NCBI GenBank assembly: GCA_019359235.1
Contig: JAHHHT010000022.1
Location: 62,001-126,000 of the forward strand
DNA: 64,000 nt
Origin: Oscillatoria princeps RMCB-10
GTDB taxonomy: Bacteria > Cyanobacteriota > Cyanobacteriia > Cyanobacteriales > Oscillatoriaceae
Reading direction: 5' to 3'
Part shown: one piece after another, positions 27,122 through 35,289 of the stretch
Numbering within the stretch: position 1 is the first letter of the stretch
How the letters are laid out: each line of letters opens with the position of its first letter
Notes under the pieces: generated by a model
Told to the model about the DNA's origin: nothing
What the model saw: the letters and a program-made list of their open reading frames with translations, nothing else
Database searches by the model: none
Program-made: the position numbers and the translations under genes

Positions 27122-27150
27122 ATTCTATTGGGCAGCCATTTTGCTGTCAA
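27122..27150 (-). promoter_or_regulatory. Consensus sigma-70 promoter upstream of the decayed genes
   Basis: On the minus strand TTGACA (27150-27145), 17 bases, TAGAAT (27127-27122): a near-perfect housekeeping promoter pointing into the Rieske/VMO-I remnants. Between it and 26884 I see no intact gene, only a 16-codon frame beginning MTAPLTGADLL. Confidence 0.7.
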
Positions 27151-27370
27151 GCCTTTTTTGTAAAATTATGTGACATTCAGAAAATAATTGCTAGCTGGTG
27201 AGCTGCTAACAAATCTAATGACTTTTATCATTCACTTGCTGCAAAATATACTTAGAGCGTTTTGTCAATACCCGCATGAAACCCATATATGGCAGTGGTG
27301 TGGGTTGAAGCAGAAAAAGGAGTCACAAATCAGAACACAGAATGATCCAGCCCCACCACCGCTGGAGGTA

Positions 27371-27643
27371 GGAGCTCCATCGGTCGAGCTCAGAGCTCCA
27401 TCGGTCGAGCTCAGAGCTCCATCACCCGAGCTCAGAGCTCCATCACCCGAGCTCAGAGCTCCATCACCCGAGCTCAGAGCTCCATCGGTCGAGCTCGGAA
27501 CTCCATCACCCGAGCTCAGAGCTCCATCGGTCGAGCTCAGAGCTCCATCACCCGAGCTCAGAGCTCCATCGGTCGAGCTCGGAACTCCATCACCCGAGCT
27601 CAGAGCTCCATCACCCGAGCTCAGAGCTCCATCGGTCGAGCTC
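27371..27643. repeat. Minisatellite of thirteen 21-bp units
   Basis: Thirteen units of the type AGCTCCATCRSYCGAGCTCR, each 21 bp. They come in two main versions (CATCGGTCGAG or CATCACCCGAG) and two junction versions (AGAGCT or GGAACT). On the plus strand they read as (R)APS(V/P)EL heptapeptides in a frame that runs from a TTG at 27188 (or ATG at 27218) to 27718. On the minus strand they also form a long open frame (SSTDGAL/SSGDGAL). Coding in either direction is unproven. The array ends about 75 bases before the MlaE-type gene. Confidence 0.9.
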
Positions 27644-27718
27644 GGAACTGGGACTGTGGCGTTTCTGGAACAGCCAAAGGAACGAAGACTGGGAGGCTCT
27701 GCCAGAATTAAGTTGTAG

Positions 27719-28534
27719 TTGTGCGATAGTCCCCCCTTGAGTGAGACCAATTCTAGATCCAGCCTGGGATTGTGGTTGCAGCGCTTACTGGCCGCTATTT
27801 TTCTGGGAGGCCAAGTAATAGTGCACCTGATTGCCGGCAAAATTCACCGGCGCAACACCCTCGACCAAATGGCAGCAGTGGGTCCGGAGTCCCTCCTGAT
27901 CGCCCTGCTAACCGCCACCTTTGTCGGTTTGGTGTTCACCATCCAAGTTGCGCGAGAATTTATCAACTTTGGCGCAGCGAGAGCTGTGGGAGGCGTGCTG
28001 GCCCTCTCCCTCACCCGCGAACTCGGCCCAGTCCTGACCGCCGTGATCATTGCCGGTCGCGTCGGTTCCGCCTTCGCCGCAGAAATCGGCACCATGAAAG
28101 TAACCGAGCAGATTGACGCCCTCTACATCCTCAAAACCGATCCGATTGATTACCTGGTGATTCCCCGCACGATCGCCTGCTGCGTCATGCTGCCGGTGCT
28201 GACAGTGCTGTCCCTGCTCACCGGCATGGCTGGGGGGATGCTCATCGCAACCACCATGTACGGCATCCCCGCAAGAGTGTTCATCGATTCCGCCCGCAGC
28301 TTCCTCGACGTTTGGGATCTGTGCAGCGCCGTCATCAAAGCCGTCTGCTTCGGTGGCTTAATCGCCGTCATTGGCTGCAGCTGGGGTTTGACGACCACAG
28401 GGGGAGCCAAAGGCGTCGGACAGTCCACCACCACCGCAGTTGTCACCTCCCTGCTGGCCATCTTTATGTTCAACTTTGTTCTCTCGTGGCTGATGTTTCA
28501 GGGAACCGGCAGCGCCGTCATGCGGGGCTTGTGA
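27719..28534 (+). CDS. MlaE-type lipid ABC transporter permease
   Basis: A 271-residue permease of the MlaE/TGD1 family, which moves lipids between the outer and inner membranes together with an MCE protein and an ATPase (neither is in this window). The first codon is TTG at 27719; homologues start close to this point, and the next ATG would remove the conserved first helix. Family features are IHRRNTLDQMAAVGPESLLI, the FVGLVFTIQVAREFINFGA coupling region, LTRELGPVLTAVIIAGRVGS, EIGTMKVTEQIDALYILKTD and about five to six membrane helices. It heads a probable operon with the DUF3119 gene 64 bases downstream. Confidence 0.93.
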   Translation: MCDSPPLSETNSRSSLGLWLQRLLAAIFLGGQVIVHLIAGKIHRRNTLDQMAAVGPESLLIALLTATFVGLVFTIQVAREFINFGAARAVGGVLALSLTRELGPVLTAVIIAGRVGSAFAAEIGTMKVTEQIDALYILKTDPIDYLVIPRTIACCVMLPVLTVLSLLTGMAGGMLIATTMYGIPARVFIDSARSFLDVWDLCSAVIKAVCFGGLIAVIGCSWGLTTTGGAKGVGQSTTTAVVTSLLAIFMFNFVLSWLMFQGTGSAVMRGL

Positions 28535-28598
28535 GGATTTAACCCTCTACAATTAAAAGCAGAGTAACGTTAGTTTACATAAAGCGGGATTAAAGCCT

Positions 28599-28988
28599 GT
28601 GACTGCTACCACGTCCTCTCCCCTATCGGCACAAACCGTTGAACTGGCTCCCAGCTATACGCTGCCGGTCGTGTTAGCGATCGCAGCCCTTCCCCTGCTG
28701 CCGGTTCAACCCCTGGCAGCAATCGCCATCGCTCTACTGGGGCTGTTTCTCCTGTTCCAGACTGCCACCATTCGTTTGAAATTCACCGAAACCGCCTTGG
28801 AGGTCTGCCGAAATGACAAGTTGCTCCGGCGCTTTCCCTACCAGGAGTGGCAAAATTGGCGGATTTTTTGGCCCCCAGTTCCCATTCTCTTCTACTTCAA
28901 AGAAGTAAAGAGCATCCACTTCCTGCCGATTTTGTTTGACCCCAAAATGCTGCGAACCTGCCTGGAACAGCGCTGTCCGCGCACTTAG
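28599..28988 (+). CDS. DUF3119 membrane protein
   Basis: A 129-residue protein with a GTG start. It has two close membrane helices (TLPVVLAIAALPLLP and AAIAIALLGLFLLFQ) followed by a PH-like beta region: TATIRLKFTETALEVCR, FPYQEWQNWRIFWPPVPIL, FYFKEVKSIHFLPILFDP. This fits the cyanobacterial/plastid DUF3119 family of unknown function. Its place between mlaE-type and DUF3086 genes is a common cyanobacterial order as I recall it, suggesting an envelope-lipid role. A hairpin follows. Confidence 0.85.
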   Translation: MTATTSSPLSAQTVELAPSYTLPVVLAIAALPLLPVQPLAAIAIALLGLFLLFQTATIRLKFTETALEVCRNDKLLRRFPYQEWQNWRIFWPPVPILFYFKEVKSIHFLPILFDPKMLRTCLEQRCPRT

Positions 28989-29094
28989 CAATCCGTGCCG
29001 CACGCCGGGCGCACGCGCAGGCGGGAAAGTGGGAGAGTCAGAAAGTCAGCGCCCGACACGAGGTCGAGGATTCAAACTCTTTGCAGGTATCCGG

Positions 29095-29124
29095 AGAACC
29101 CCACCCCCCGGCGGGTGGGGTTCT
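29095..29124. terminator. Hairpin after the DUF3119 gene
   Basis: AGAACCCCACCC, loop CCCGGC, GGGTGGGGTTCT: a perfect 12-bp stem about 105 bases after the DUF3119 stop. It lacks a clear T run. Confidence 0.5.
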
Positions 29125-29158
29125 TCATCCCGCGCTCTGTGCAGCGCCCACTTTCAAT

Positions 29159-29255
29159 GGGGGCATCCCACAAACAGCGCCCCCGCAGGCATAGCTTCAT
29201 GTCTGAGCAGCCCGATTTAAATTGCCCCAGTATTTGCAAAAACGGGATGCCCCCC
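29159..29255. mobile_element. 97-bp mini-element with GGGGGCATCCC ends
   Basis: GGGGGCATCCCACAAA on the left and TTTGCAAAAACGGGATGCCCCC on the right are inverted. These are the same end type as at 19967 and 23228, but the C-rich tract lies just outside the right end (29262-29295). It sits immediately before the DUF3086 gene. Confidence 0.55.
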
Positions 29256-29313
29256 TTTCTCACTCCCTCACCCCCTCCCCCTCCCCCCAACCCTTCAATT
29301 GCTTTTATCTTCT

Positions 29314-30738
29314 ATGAGTTCCGACGAAACCCAAACCCCCGAACAGCAGCAGCAAGCAGTTGAGTCAGTGGCAAAGCCGGCACCGCCAGAGCCAGCACCG
29401 CCACAGGCTTTGCCAGCAACCCAAACCGTGCCGGTGGAGCTTTCCGCCCCACCCCCAGCCCCACCGGCACCCCCAGAAAAGCAAACCGTGCCGGTGGAGC
29501 TTTCCGCCGCACCCCCAGCCCCACCGGCACCCCCAGAAAAGCAAACCGTGCCGGTGGAGCTTTCCGCCGCACCCCCAGCCCCACCGGCACCCCCAGAAAA
29601 GCAAACCGTGCCGGTGGAGCTTTCCGCCCCGCCAGCCCCACCGGCACCGCCAGCAACCCAAACCGTGCCGGTGGAGCTTTCCGCCCCACCCCCAGCCCCA
29701 CCGGCACCGCCAGCAACCCAAACCGTGCCGGTGCAGCCGCCTGCGGACGCAACAGAGCGTGACGCGGCGGCGCTGGCGCAGCGAGTGGTCTCCTTGCTGT
29801 GCCAAGAAGCGGAATTGAAAGAACAGATAGCCCAACTGCAAGCCTCACGCGCCCAGTTGCTGCAACTTCAGGCAGAAACCCAAGCCTCACTGGGGCGTCT
29901 GGTGCAAGAAGGGCTAAGCGAACTCGAGCAGCGCAAGCAAGCGCTACAGATATCCGTAGAGCAACTCGAACGGCGTCAGGAACGCATCCGCCAAGAAATG
30001 CGAACCACATTCGCCGGCGTTTCCCAAGACCTAGCCATTCGCGTTCAAGGCTTTAAAGACTACCTAGTCGGAAGCTTGCAAGATTTGGTCAGCGCCACCG
30101 AGCAGCTAGAACTAGCCCCGCCGCCGCAGCCACCGCAAAAGCAAACAGCGGCGAAAGAACCCAAAGCCGAGCAAAAGCCCTCCGCACCCAGATTTGCCGA
30201 ACAGAGCTTCCAAGAGCAAACCAAACAAATTCGCCGGCTCCTCGACCAGTACCGCAACATGCCCGACTACTACGGTCCCCCCTGGCAGCTGCGCCGCACC
30301 TTCGAGCCCATTCACGCCGAGCGAGTCTCCAACTGGTTTTTCACCCAAGGCGGGCGAGGAGCCTTGCGCACAATGGGCAGCCGGTTGCAAAATATCCTCA
30401 TCTCCTCCGCAGCCATCTCCGTACTGCGCAGCATCTATGGCAATCGCCTGCGCACCCTCGTCCTCGCCGCCACCCCAGAACGTCTCGGAGAGTGGCGGCG
30501 CGGCTTGCAAGACTGCCTCGGCATTACCCGCAGCGATTTTGGCCCAGAGCGGGGAGCTGTCCTGTTTGAAGCCGCCGAACCCCTAGTGCAAAAAGCCGAC
30601 CGGCTGCTCAAAGACGGTTTAATGCCCATGATTGTCATTGACGAAACCGAAGACCAAATCAATCTCTCCCTGCTGCAATTTCCCCTGTGGCTCGCTTTCG
30701 CACCCGACCCCCAGTCTGTGACTGTTCGGGAAATCTAG
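29314..30738 (+). CDS. DUF3086 protein with a 20-residue proline-rich repeat
   Basis: A 474-residue protein started at the ATG at 29314 (MSSDETQTPEQQQQ). Residues about 20-145 are a tandem low-complexity region built from QTVPVELSAPPPAPPAPPEK-type units, seen as near-identical 60-bp DNA repeats (29431-29730). Residues about 150-265 are a coiled coil (EAELKEQIAQLQASRAQLLQ and on). The conserved DUF3086 region follows: FKDYLVGSLQDLVSATEQLE, IRRLLDQYRNMPDYYGPPWQ, RTLVLAATPERLGEWRRGLQ and the LMPMIVIDETEDQI end. The family is cyanobacterial, of unknown function, and soluble. It is followed by plsY. Confidence 0.87.
   Translation: MSSDETQTPEQQQQAVESVAKPAPPEPAPPQALPATQTVPVELSAPPPAPPAPPEKQTVPVELSAAPPAPPAPPEKQTVPVELSAAPPAPPAPPEKQTVPVELSAPPAPPAPPATQTVPVELSAPPPAPPAPPATQTVPVQPPADATERDAAALAQRVVSLLCQEAELKEQIAQLQASRAQLLQLQAETQASLGRLVQEGLSELEQRKQALQISVEQLERRQERIRQEMRTTFAGVSQDLAIRVQGFKDYLVGSLQDLVSATEQLELAPPPQPPQKQTAAKEPKAEQKPSAPRFAEQSFQEQTKQIRRLLDQYRNMPDYYGPPWQLRRTFEPIHAERVSNWFFTQGGRGALRTMGSRLQNILISSAAISVLRSIYGNRLRTLVLAATPERLGEWRRGLQDCLGITRSDFGPERGAVLFEAAEPLVQKADRLLKDGLMPMIVIDETEDQINLSLLQFPLWLAFAPDPQSVTVREI
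29431..29730 (+). repeat. 60-bp tandem repeat inside the DUF3086 gene
   Basis: About five copies, three of them nearly identical and in exact 60-base register. One copy is three bases shorter, so unit changes keep the reading frame. Confidence 0.9.
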
Positions 30739-30821
30739 CAACGAGCCGCCATTCCCAGGTTTGTAGTTGGGCTTTAGCCCTACCAGCTCGCCCCGCCTCC
30801 AAGACAATTTTCATTTGCGAT

Positions 30822-30916
30822 CTCGTTCCCAGGCTCCGCCTGGGAATGCCGAGCAGGAGGCTCTGCCTCCTTTTGCTCTCCCTAGAAATCCCGAGCAGGA
30901 GGCTCTGCCTCCTTTT
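30822..30916. repeat. GTTCCCAGGCTCCGCC / AGGAGGCTCTGCCTCC repeats
   Basis: One full copy of the CGTTCCCAGGCTCCGCCTGG family plus two GAGCAGGAGGCTCTGCCTCC units in tandem. They occupy most of the 276-base gap before plsY; no gene is seen. Confidence 0.75.
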
Positions 30917-31014
30917 CTATTGCGATCACCACTAACAGAATAATCCCTTTTTCCCAATCCCCAAATCCCCAAATCCCGGCACCCATTCCCAACCCCCAAC
31001 ACCCAACAAAAACA

Positions 31015-31701
31015 ATGGCTCTCTGGTTGAGTTTAAATATAGCCCTGTTACTAGCAGCTTATCTGCTCGGTTCCCTTCCCACCGGCTACACAGCCGCAAA
31101 ACTGCTCAAAGGCATTGACATTCGGGAGGTCGGCTCTGGCTCCACCGGCGCGACGAACGTGCTGCGAACCCTGGGAAAAGGACCGGCGCTGGCGGTGTTG
31201 CTGCTTGACGTTTTGAAAGGCGTAGCGGCGATTGCGCTGGTTCGCTGGGCTTACACCCGAGAGGCGGTGGATATGCTGGCTGCGCCGCCGGTACTTGACA
31301 ATTGGCTGCCTTGGATGGTAACTGGTGCCGGTTTAGCAGCGGTGCTCGGTCACAGTAAATCCATCTGGTTAGGCTTCACCGGCGGCAAATCTGTGGCGAC
31401 AAGTCTGGGGATTTTGCTAGCATTATACTGGCCGGTGGGTTGGGCAACTCTCGGCGTTTTTGGGATAGTTATAGCCCTTTCGCGGATTGTGTCGCTCAGT
31501 TCCATTTCGGGGGCGATAGCCTGTCCGGTACTGATGATAGTTGCCGGTCAGCCTTTGGCTTACTGCTTGTTTGCCCTTGCCGGCGGTTTGTACGTCACTG
31601 TGCGTCACCGCAGCAATATTGAGCGATTGCTTGCCGGTACTGAACCCAGAATTGGGGCAAAGCTGCAGCAGCAGGAGGCAGAAACAAGCGCATCGCAGTA
31701 A
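31015..31701 (+). CDS. plsY: Glycerol-3-phosphate acyltransferase PlsY
   Basis: A 228-residue membrane enzyme that transfers an acyl group from acyl-phosphate to glycerol-3-phosphate in the first step of phospholipid synthesis. The three PlsY motifs are present: LLGSLPTGYTAAK, EVGSGSTGATNVLRTLGK and GHSKSIWLGFTGGKSVATSLG. There are about five membrane helices. The polar tail after residue 205 is not conserved. It may be co-transcribed with the upstream DUF3086 gene. A CCCCCC-TTTAAAAAA-GGGGGG palindrome follows at 31741-31770. Confidence 0.94.
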   Translation: MALWLSLNIALLLAAYLLGSLPTGYTAAKLLKGIDIREVGSGSTGATNVLRTLGKGPALAVLLLDVLKGVAAIALVRWAYTREAVDMLAAPPVLDNWLPWMVTGAGLAAVLGHSKSIWLGFTGGKSVATSLGILLALYWPVGWATLGVFGIVIALSRIVSLSSISGAIACPVLMIVAGQPLAYCLFALAGGLYVTVRHRSNIERLLAGTEPRIGAKLQQQEAETSASQ

Positions 31702-31740
31702 ATAACTCAAGTTGCTACCTACAAGTTTAAGCATCCAGAT

Positions 31741-31770
31741 CCCCCCAAACCCCCCTTTAAAAAAGGGGGG
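31741..31770. repeat. CCCCCCTTTAAAAAAGGGGGG palindrome family
   Basis: CCCCCTTTAAAAAAGGGGGG between plsY and the APH-fold gene. Relatives lie at 38307-38368 and 43050-43110, and inside the mannosidase gene at 3627-3655. Confidence 0.75.
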
Positions 31771-31868
31771 CTTTGAGAATGCGCAAGAGAATTCCCCCCC
31801 CTTTTGTAGTGCCGGGGGCACAAAAGCCCGCCCTGGCTAGGGGGGGATCAAACAGCAACCTGGAAACT

Positions 31869-33257
31869 TTAATAAACCCCACGCAATGAAAGCTGCAAAT
31901 AAGTCGCAACTTGAAATATCAGCCTTTTAATATAAAAACGCACCGGCGCAAAGCTCTCCCATTTAACGCTCCCTTCCAGGTTCGCGGTGAGCCGGCGATC
32001 GAGAATTGCTTGATAAAGTGAAACCAGCGTCTGCGAGCACAGATCAAAAGCCGAAATCAAGCGCTCCACCGGCTCGTATACCGCCCACGGCTCCAGATAG
32101 GCATTGCGCAGGCGCGTCCGCGCATCCGGCACATCAGTCAGCTCCATTTCAATCTCGTACAAAAACCGAACTGTGTCGAAAAAAGGATGTGAAATGCAGC
32201 TGTCAGACCAGTCAAAATAGATATAATTATCGCCAGTAAAATAGATATTTCGAGGCGATAAATCGCCATGCACTAGGGTGTGGGGGACACCCAGCTGCGC
32301 TAATTCCTCCCACAGGGCTGCCAGTTGCGGAGCAAAGGCGAGAAGTTGGGCAATTTCTGGCTCGCGCAGAGCATCTTGAAACAGCAGGTGGATTTGGGAT
32401 GCCAGCCGGTCGAGCCTCATATCCAGCCAGCCTTGAGCTATTAAGCTATCCAGGTGCTGAACGGAGTCGATTTGGATTTGGGCGAACCGGCGCAGTGCAG
32501 CTTCCCACATCAAAATATCAGGAACCTGTTGCAGGATTTTGCCGCCCACATCCCGCATCAAAATCCAGCGCTTTTCAAAGTCAGCTGCCAAAACCACGGG
32601 AAGGTGGGCGGGGTAATATTTAGTTAGGGCTTGAGTGAGTTGCGGCTCTCGGGCAAAGAGAGCCGGTGTTGCCTTGAAATAAACGTTTCCCGCAGTTGTT
32701 TTCACCCGCAACACACAAGCAAGCTTCCAAGCTTTTAATTGCTCAATTGCAGAGAGAGCGCCCAACCTTTGGCGATTGAGTTGCTCGTGAATCCAGCCAG
32801 AAGCCAGATCGAACCAGCCAGGAATTGCCCAAGGCACGTCACCCTCTCGGATCGCAACCCCTTCCGCCTCGTCAAACCAAGCTTTCAACAGATCAAGGTG
32901 TTCGGGAACCGCCAGTTTGAGCTGATTCAGTTCGTACCGGCTAACCCAGCGCCCCCATGCCGGTGGATTCCAGCTAGAGCTGTGGTTTTCCAGCGCATAC
33001 ACCCGTTGCAGATATTTCTGGCGATTCAAGTGATGGTAGACGCAGCGCAGCACCGTTACTTCTATGCCCAACTGAGCTTGCATTGCCCGGTTGATATGAC
33101 CGACAGCGCCAAAGTGTTGCTCAACCGGCACGAAATGCGGTAAAATCCAGCCATCCTCACCCGACAGCAGCAGCACCAGCGGCTCACTCCTGTGGGGAAT
33201 GATAGTGTAATAGTGAAATTTAATCTCCGGGAAGTGACACACCGGCGTTTGACTCAT
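31869..33257 (-). CDS. Phosphotransferase (APH/choline-kinase fold) protein
   Basis: A 462-residue protein started at the ATG at 33257 (MSQTPVCHFPEIKFHYY); the frame runs on upstream through GCCTGTCCC repeats, which are not part of the gene. The C-terminal half has the aminoglycoside-phosphotransferase catalytic loop VPHTLVHGDLSPRNIYFTG and the metal-binding IYFDWSDSCISHPFFD. The N-terminal 160 residues (LVLLLSGEDGWILPHFVPVE ... AVGHINRAMQAQLGIEVTVL) resemble a Nudix-like sensing domain, without the full Nudix box. The substrate is unknown; small-molecule or sugar kinases are the usual family members. It is probably not an antibiotic-resistance gene, given its length and chromosomal setting. 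Confidence 0.82.
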   Translation of the reverse strand: MSQTPVCHFPEIKFHYYTIIPHRSEPLVLLLSGEDGWILPHFVPVEQHFGAVGHINRAMQAQLGIEVTVLRCVYHHLNRQKYLQRVYALENHSSSWNPPAWGRWVSRYELNQLKLAVPEHLDLLKAWFDEAEGVAIREGDVPWAIPGWFDLASGWIHEQLNRQRLGALSAIEQLKAWKLACVLRVKTTAGNVYFKATPALFAREPQLTQALTKYYPAHLPVVLAADFEKRWILMRDVGGKILQQVPDILMWEAALRRFAQIQIDSVQHLDSLIAQGWLDMRLDRLASQIHLLFQDALREPEIAQLLAFAPQLAALWEELAQLGVPHTLVHGDLSPRNIYFTGDNYIYFDWSDSCISHPFFDTVRFLYEIEMELTDVPDARTRLRNAYLEPWAVYEPVERLISAFDLCSQTLVSLYQAILDRRLTANLEGSVKWESFAPVRFYIKRLIFQVATYLQLSLRGVY

Positions 33258-33338
33258 CCTTAAATTCCCACTGTATTGTGCCGGCGCACTTTGGCATCCT
33301 GAAAGGACGTAAGATTCATTTTCTCCCCCCTTTTTGTG

Positions 33339-33419
33339 TGTGGGACAGGCGAGACGCCTGTCCCACGCCTTCGAGACGGACAACGCCTTTGGGACAGGCG
33401 GGACGCCTGTCCTACGCCT
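33339..33419. repeat. Two GGGACAGGCGAGACGCCTGTCC palindromes
   Basis: GGGACAGGCGAGACGCCTGT and GGGACAGGCGGGACGCCTGT, separated by about 30 bases, lie between the APH-fold gene and proC. Confidence 0.8.
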
Positions 33420-33444
33420 TCCTCGACAGGTCAGCGATCCCCGG

Positions 33445-34263
33445 CTAACTCCCCAGTTCCTTGGAGCGCTCGCTAGCCGCTCGAATCGCCTCAATCAGCG
33501 CCGAACGCAAACCGGCACGCTCCAGCTCAGCGATCCCGGCAATCGTCGTCCCCCCCGGACTGGTCACCTTGTCTTTCAGTTCAGCAGGGTGCATTCCCGA
33601 GTCGCGCAGCAGTTGGGCTGTACCCAGGACGGTTTGCAGGGCGAGTTTAGCGGCGACCGCTCTCGGCAGACCAGCACAAACGCCGCCATCTGTCAAGGCT
33701 TCGATGACAATGGCCACATAACCTGGGCCAGAGCCAGACAGGCCGGTGACTGCATCCATGAGGGATTCTGGGACTTCTACCACCTCACCCACAGCCTGAA
33801 GAATGCGCTGGGCCCGCTCGATGTGGGCGGGGCGGACGCCGGTGCCGGGTGCGATGGCGGAGATGCCGGCACCGACGGTAGCCGGCGTGTTGGGCATGGC
33901 CCGGATTGCCGGCCACCCTGGAAAAGCAGCTTGCAGCTTGCTGAGGGGGACGCCGGCTAAAATCGAAACCAGCACTGGAGGTTCCATGCCGGTCAGACCG
34001 GCAACCGTACCCGAGATATCAGCCGCCACGGACTCAAAAACTTGAGGTTTAATGGCCAAGAGCAGCACTTCTGTAGCGCACGCAGCGGCTCGATTGTCTC
34101 CCGTGACAGCAACTCCGTATTGCTGTCCCAGAACACTGCGGCGGTGCGGTTGGGGTTCGCTCACCAGCACTTCCTCGTGCCGGTAAATCTGTTGAGCGAC
34201 GAGGCGGGACAGGAGAGCTTCTCCCATGACCCCGCCCCCAATGATGCCAAGCTTTACAGTCAT
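33445..34263 (-). CDS. proC: Pyrroline-5-carboxylate reductase
   Basis: A 272-residue enzyme that makes proline from pyrroline-5-carboxylate using NADPH. The N-terminal Rossmann motif is LGIIGGGVMGEALLSRL. The family signature follows in the central part (LLAIKPQVFESV, RAMPNTPATVGAGISAI), with the substrate region LSGSGPGYVAIVIEALTDGG and the C-terminal VTSPGGTTIAGIAELERAG. It lies downstream of sepF by 78 bases on the same strand, in the conserved pipX-pipY-sepF-proC order of cyanobacteria. Confidence 0.96.
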   Translation of the reverse strand: MTVKLGIIGGGVMGEALLSRLVAQQIYRHEEVLVSEPQPHRRSVLGQQYGVAVTGDNRAAACATEVLLLAIKPQVFESVAADISGTVAGLTGMEPPVLVSILAGVPLSKLQAAFPGWPAIRAMPNTPATVGAGISAIAPGTGVRPAHIERAQRILQAVGEVVEVPESLMDAVTGLSGSGPGYVAIVIEALTDGGVCAGLPRAVAAKLALQTVLGTAQLLRDSGMHPAELKDKVTSPGGTTIAGIAELERAGLRSALIEAIRAASERSKELGS

Positions 34264-34341
34264 TTTTTGTTTCTCAGTTGCCAGCAGTCAGCAGTCAGAT
34301 ATTCAGTTCTTGCTGCTAACTGCTGAGAGCTGACCCCTTGT

Positions 34342-34953
34342 TTACTGAGCCATGCGCGTTTGTTCTGGCGACCAGTTTGCGCCCGGTGCCGGTGCCGGTG
34401 GGCGAGACGCGCGCAGGTGGGGCTGGAGGACATCGTGAACCACCCCGGATTGAGTGCTCACCTGAACGCAGCTAGGCGTGAACAGGAAGATGCTTTCGCC
34501 GATCCGCTCTTGGTGGCCATCGAGGGCGTAGGTGCCGCCGGCGATAAAGTCCACAGCCCGTTGCGCCTGGTCAGGGTCCATCAGCGTCAAATTGAGAACC
34601 ACAGACTTGCGCTGGCGCAGTGCTTGAATAGCCTGAGGCATTTCCTCAAAAGAGCGGGGCTCCATCACCACCACTTCAGAAATGCCATTAGCCGCTCCCG
34701 GCATACCGATCACATTATTCATCGCTGTTCCCATTCCCGATCCCGAACCCATCATACCACTGGCAGAAGCCCCGAGTCCTTGAGTCCGCAACCGATTGCG
34801 ATTGGAGCGATCTTCTGCGGGTGCAGGGGGGGCATTTTGCTCGGGGTAGGCATTTTGATACCTGTCCGCTTCCATCTCGTCGTAATCGTAATCGTAATCC
34901 ACGGGCTGATTTAGACCTACAAAATCTCTGAGCTTGGAAAAAATTGTGTTCAC
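34342..34953 (-). CDS. sepF: Cell-division protein SepF
   Basis: A 203-residue FtsZ membrane anchor. The N-terminal amphipathic helix [17 protein letters not shown] binds membrane. A disordered, acidic and Gly/Met-rich linker follows (residues about 18-90). The SepF core includes [60 protein letters not shown] and [13 protein letters not shown]. Cyanobacteria rely on SepF (Cdv2) together with ZipN because they lack FtsA. It is placed between pipY and proC. Confidence 0.95.
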   Translation of the reverse strand: MNTIFSKLRDFVGLNQPVDYDYDYDEMEADRYQNAYPEQNAPPAPAEDRSNRNRLRTQGLGASASGMMGSGSGMGTAMNNVIGMPGAANGISEVVVMEPRSFEEMPQAIQALRQRKSVVLNLTLMDPDQAQRAVDFIAGGTYALDGHQERIGESIFLFTPSCVQVSTQSGVVHDVLQPHLRASRPPAPAPGANWSPEQTRMAQ

Positions 34954-35289
34954 GGTTAACGCTCCACTACAACTAGGGTTAAGTCTGGCAGACAGCTTTC
35001 AGCCAAGGCAACAGCTTGCATGACAGCGACTGGATTTCACTCACAGCAACCTTTACAGCACCCAGTTTAAGCTTTAGAATCCGATGTTATTGATAAGCTT
35101 TCCACATTTTTATATATCCTTTATAGGAATTTGTGGGCTGAGTCGCGCTTTTGAGGGTGACATTGGCACCTTGAAAGCTGTTTCCGGGCCGCTCTGGGTG
35201 ACGCTCGCTGCTTTGCTGTAAACTTGTGTTGCGCTCCAGGCTTCCCAGTTTAACTTGCTTATTCTATACCGCAAAGGGCTAGGTTGGTG
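34954..35289. other. Promoter-sized gap between pipY and sepF
   Basis: About 336 bases with no gene. On the minus strand it includes GGTATAGAATAAGC and GGATATATAAAAATG, AT-rich boxes that could be -10 elements for sepF. This suggests sepF-proC has its own promoter and is not purely read through from pipX-pipY. Confidence 0.45.

Noticed and set aside
27371-27643. CRISPR array
   Set aside because: The 21-bp units are directly adjacent, with no unique spacers and no cas genes.
27265-27840. 191-residue minus-strand protein across the minisatellite
   Set aside because: It is open only because the 21-bp repeat has no stop in either direction; there is no ribosome site, and it overlaps the permease gene.
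29041-29110. Possible tRNA T-arm (GGATTCAAACTC)
   Set aside because: The stem pairs poorly and there is no cloverleaf; the hairpin next to it is a simple inverted repeat.
33258-33494. 79-residue N-terminal extension of the APH-fold protein
   Set aside because: It translates the GCCTGTCCC palindromes and the end of proC.
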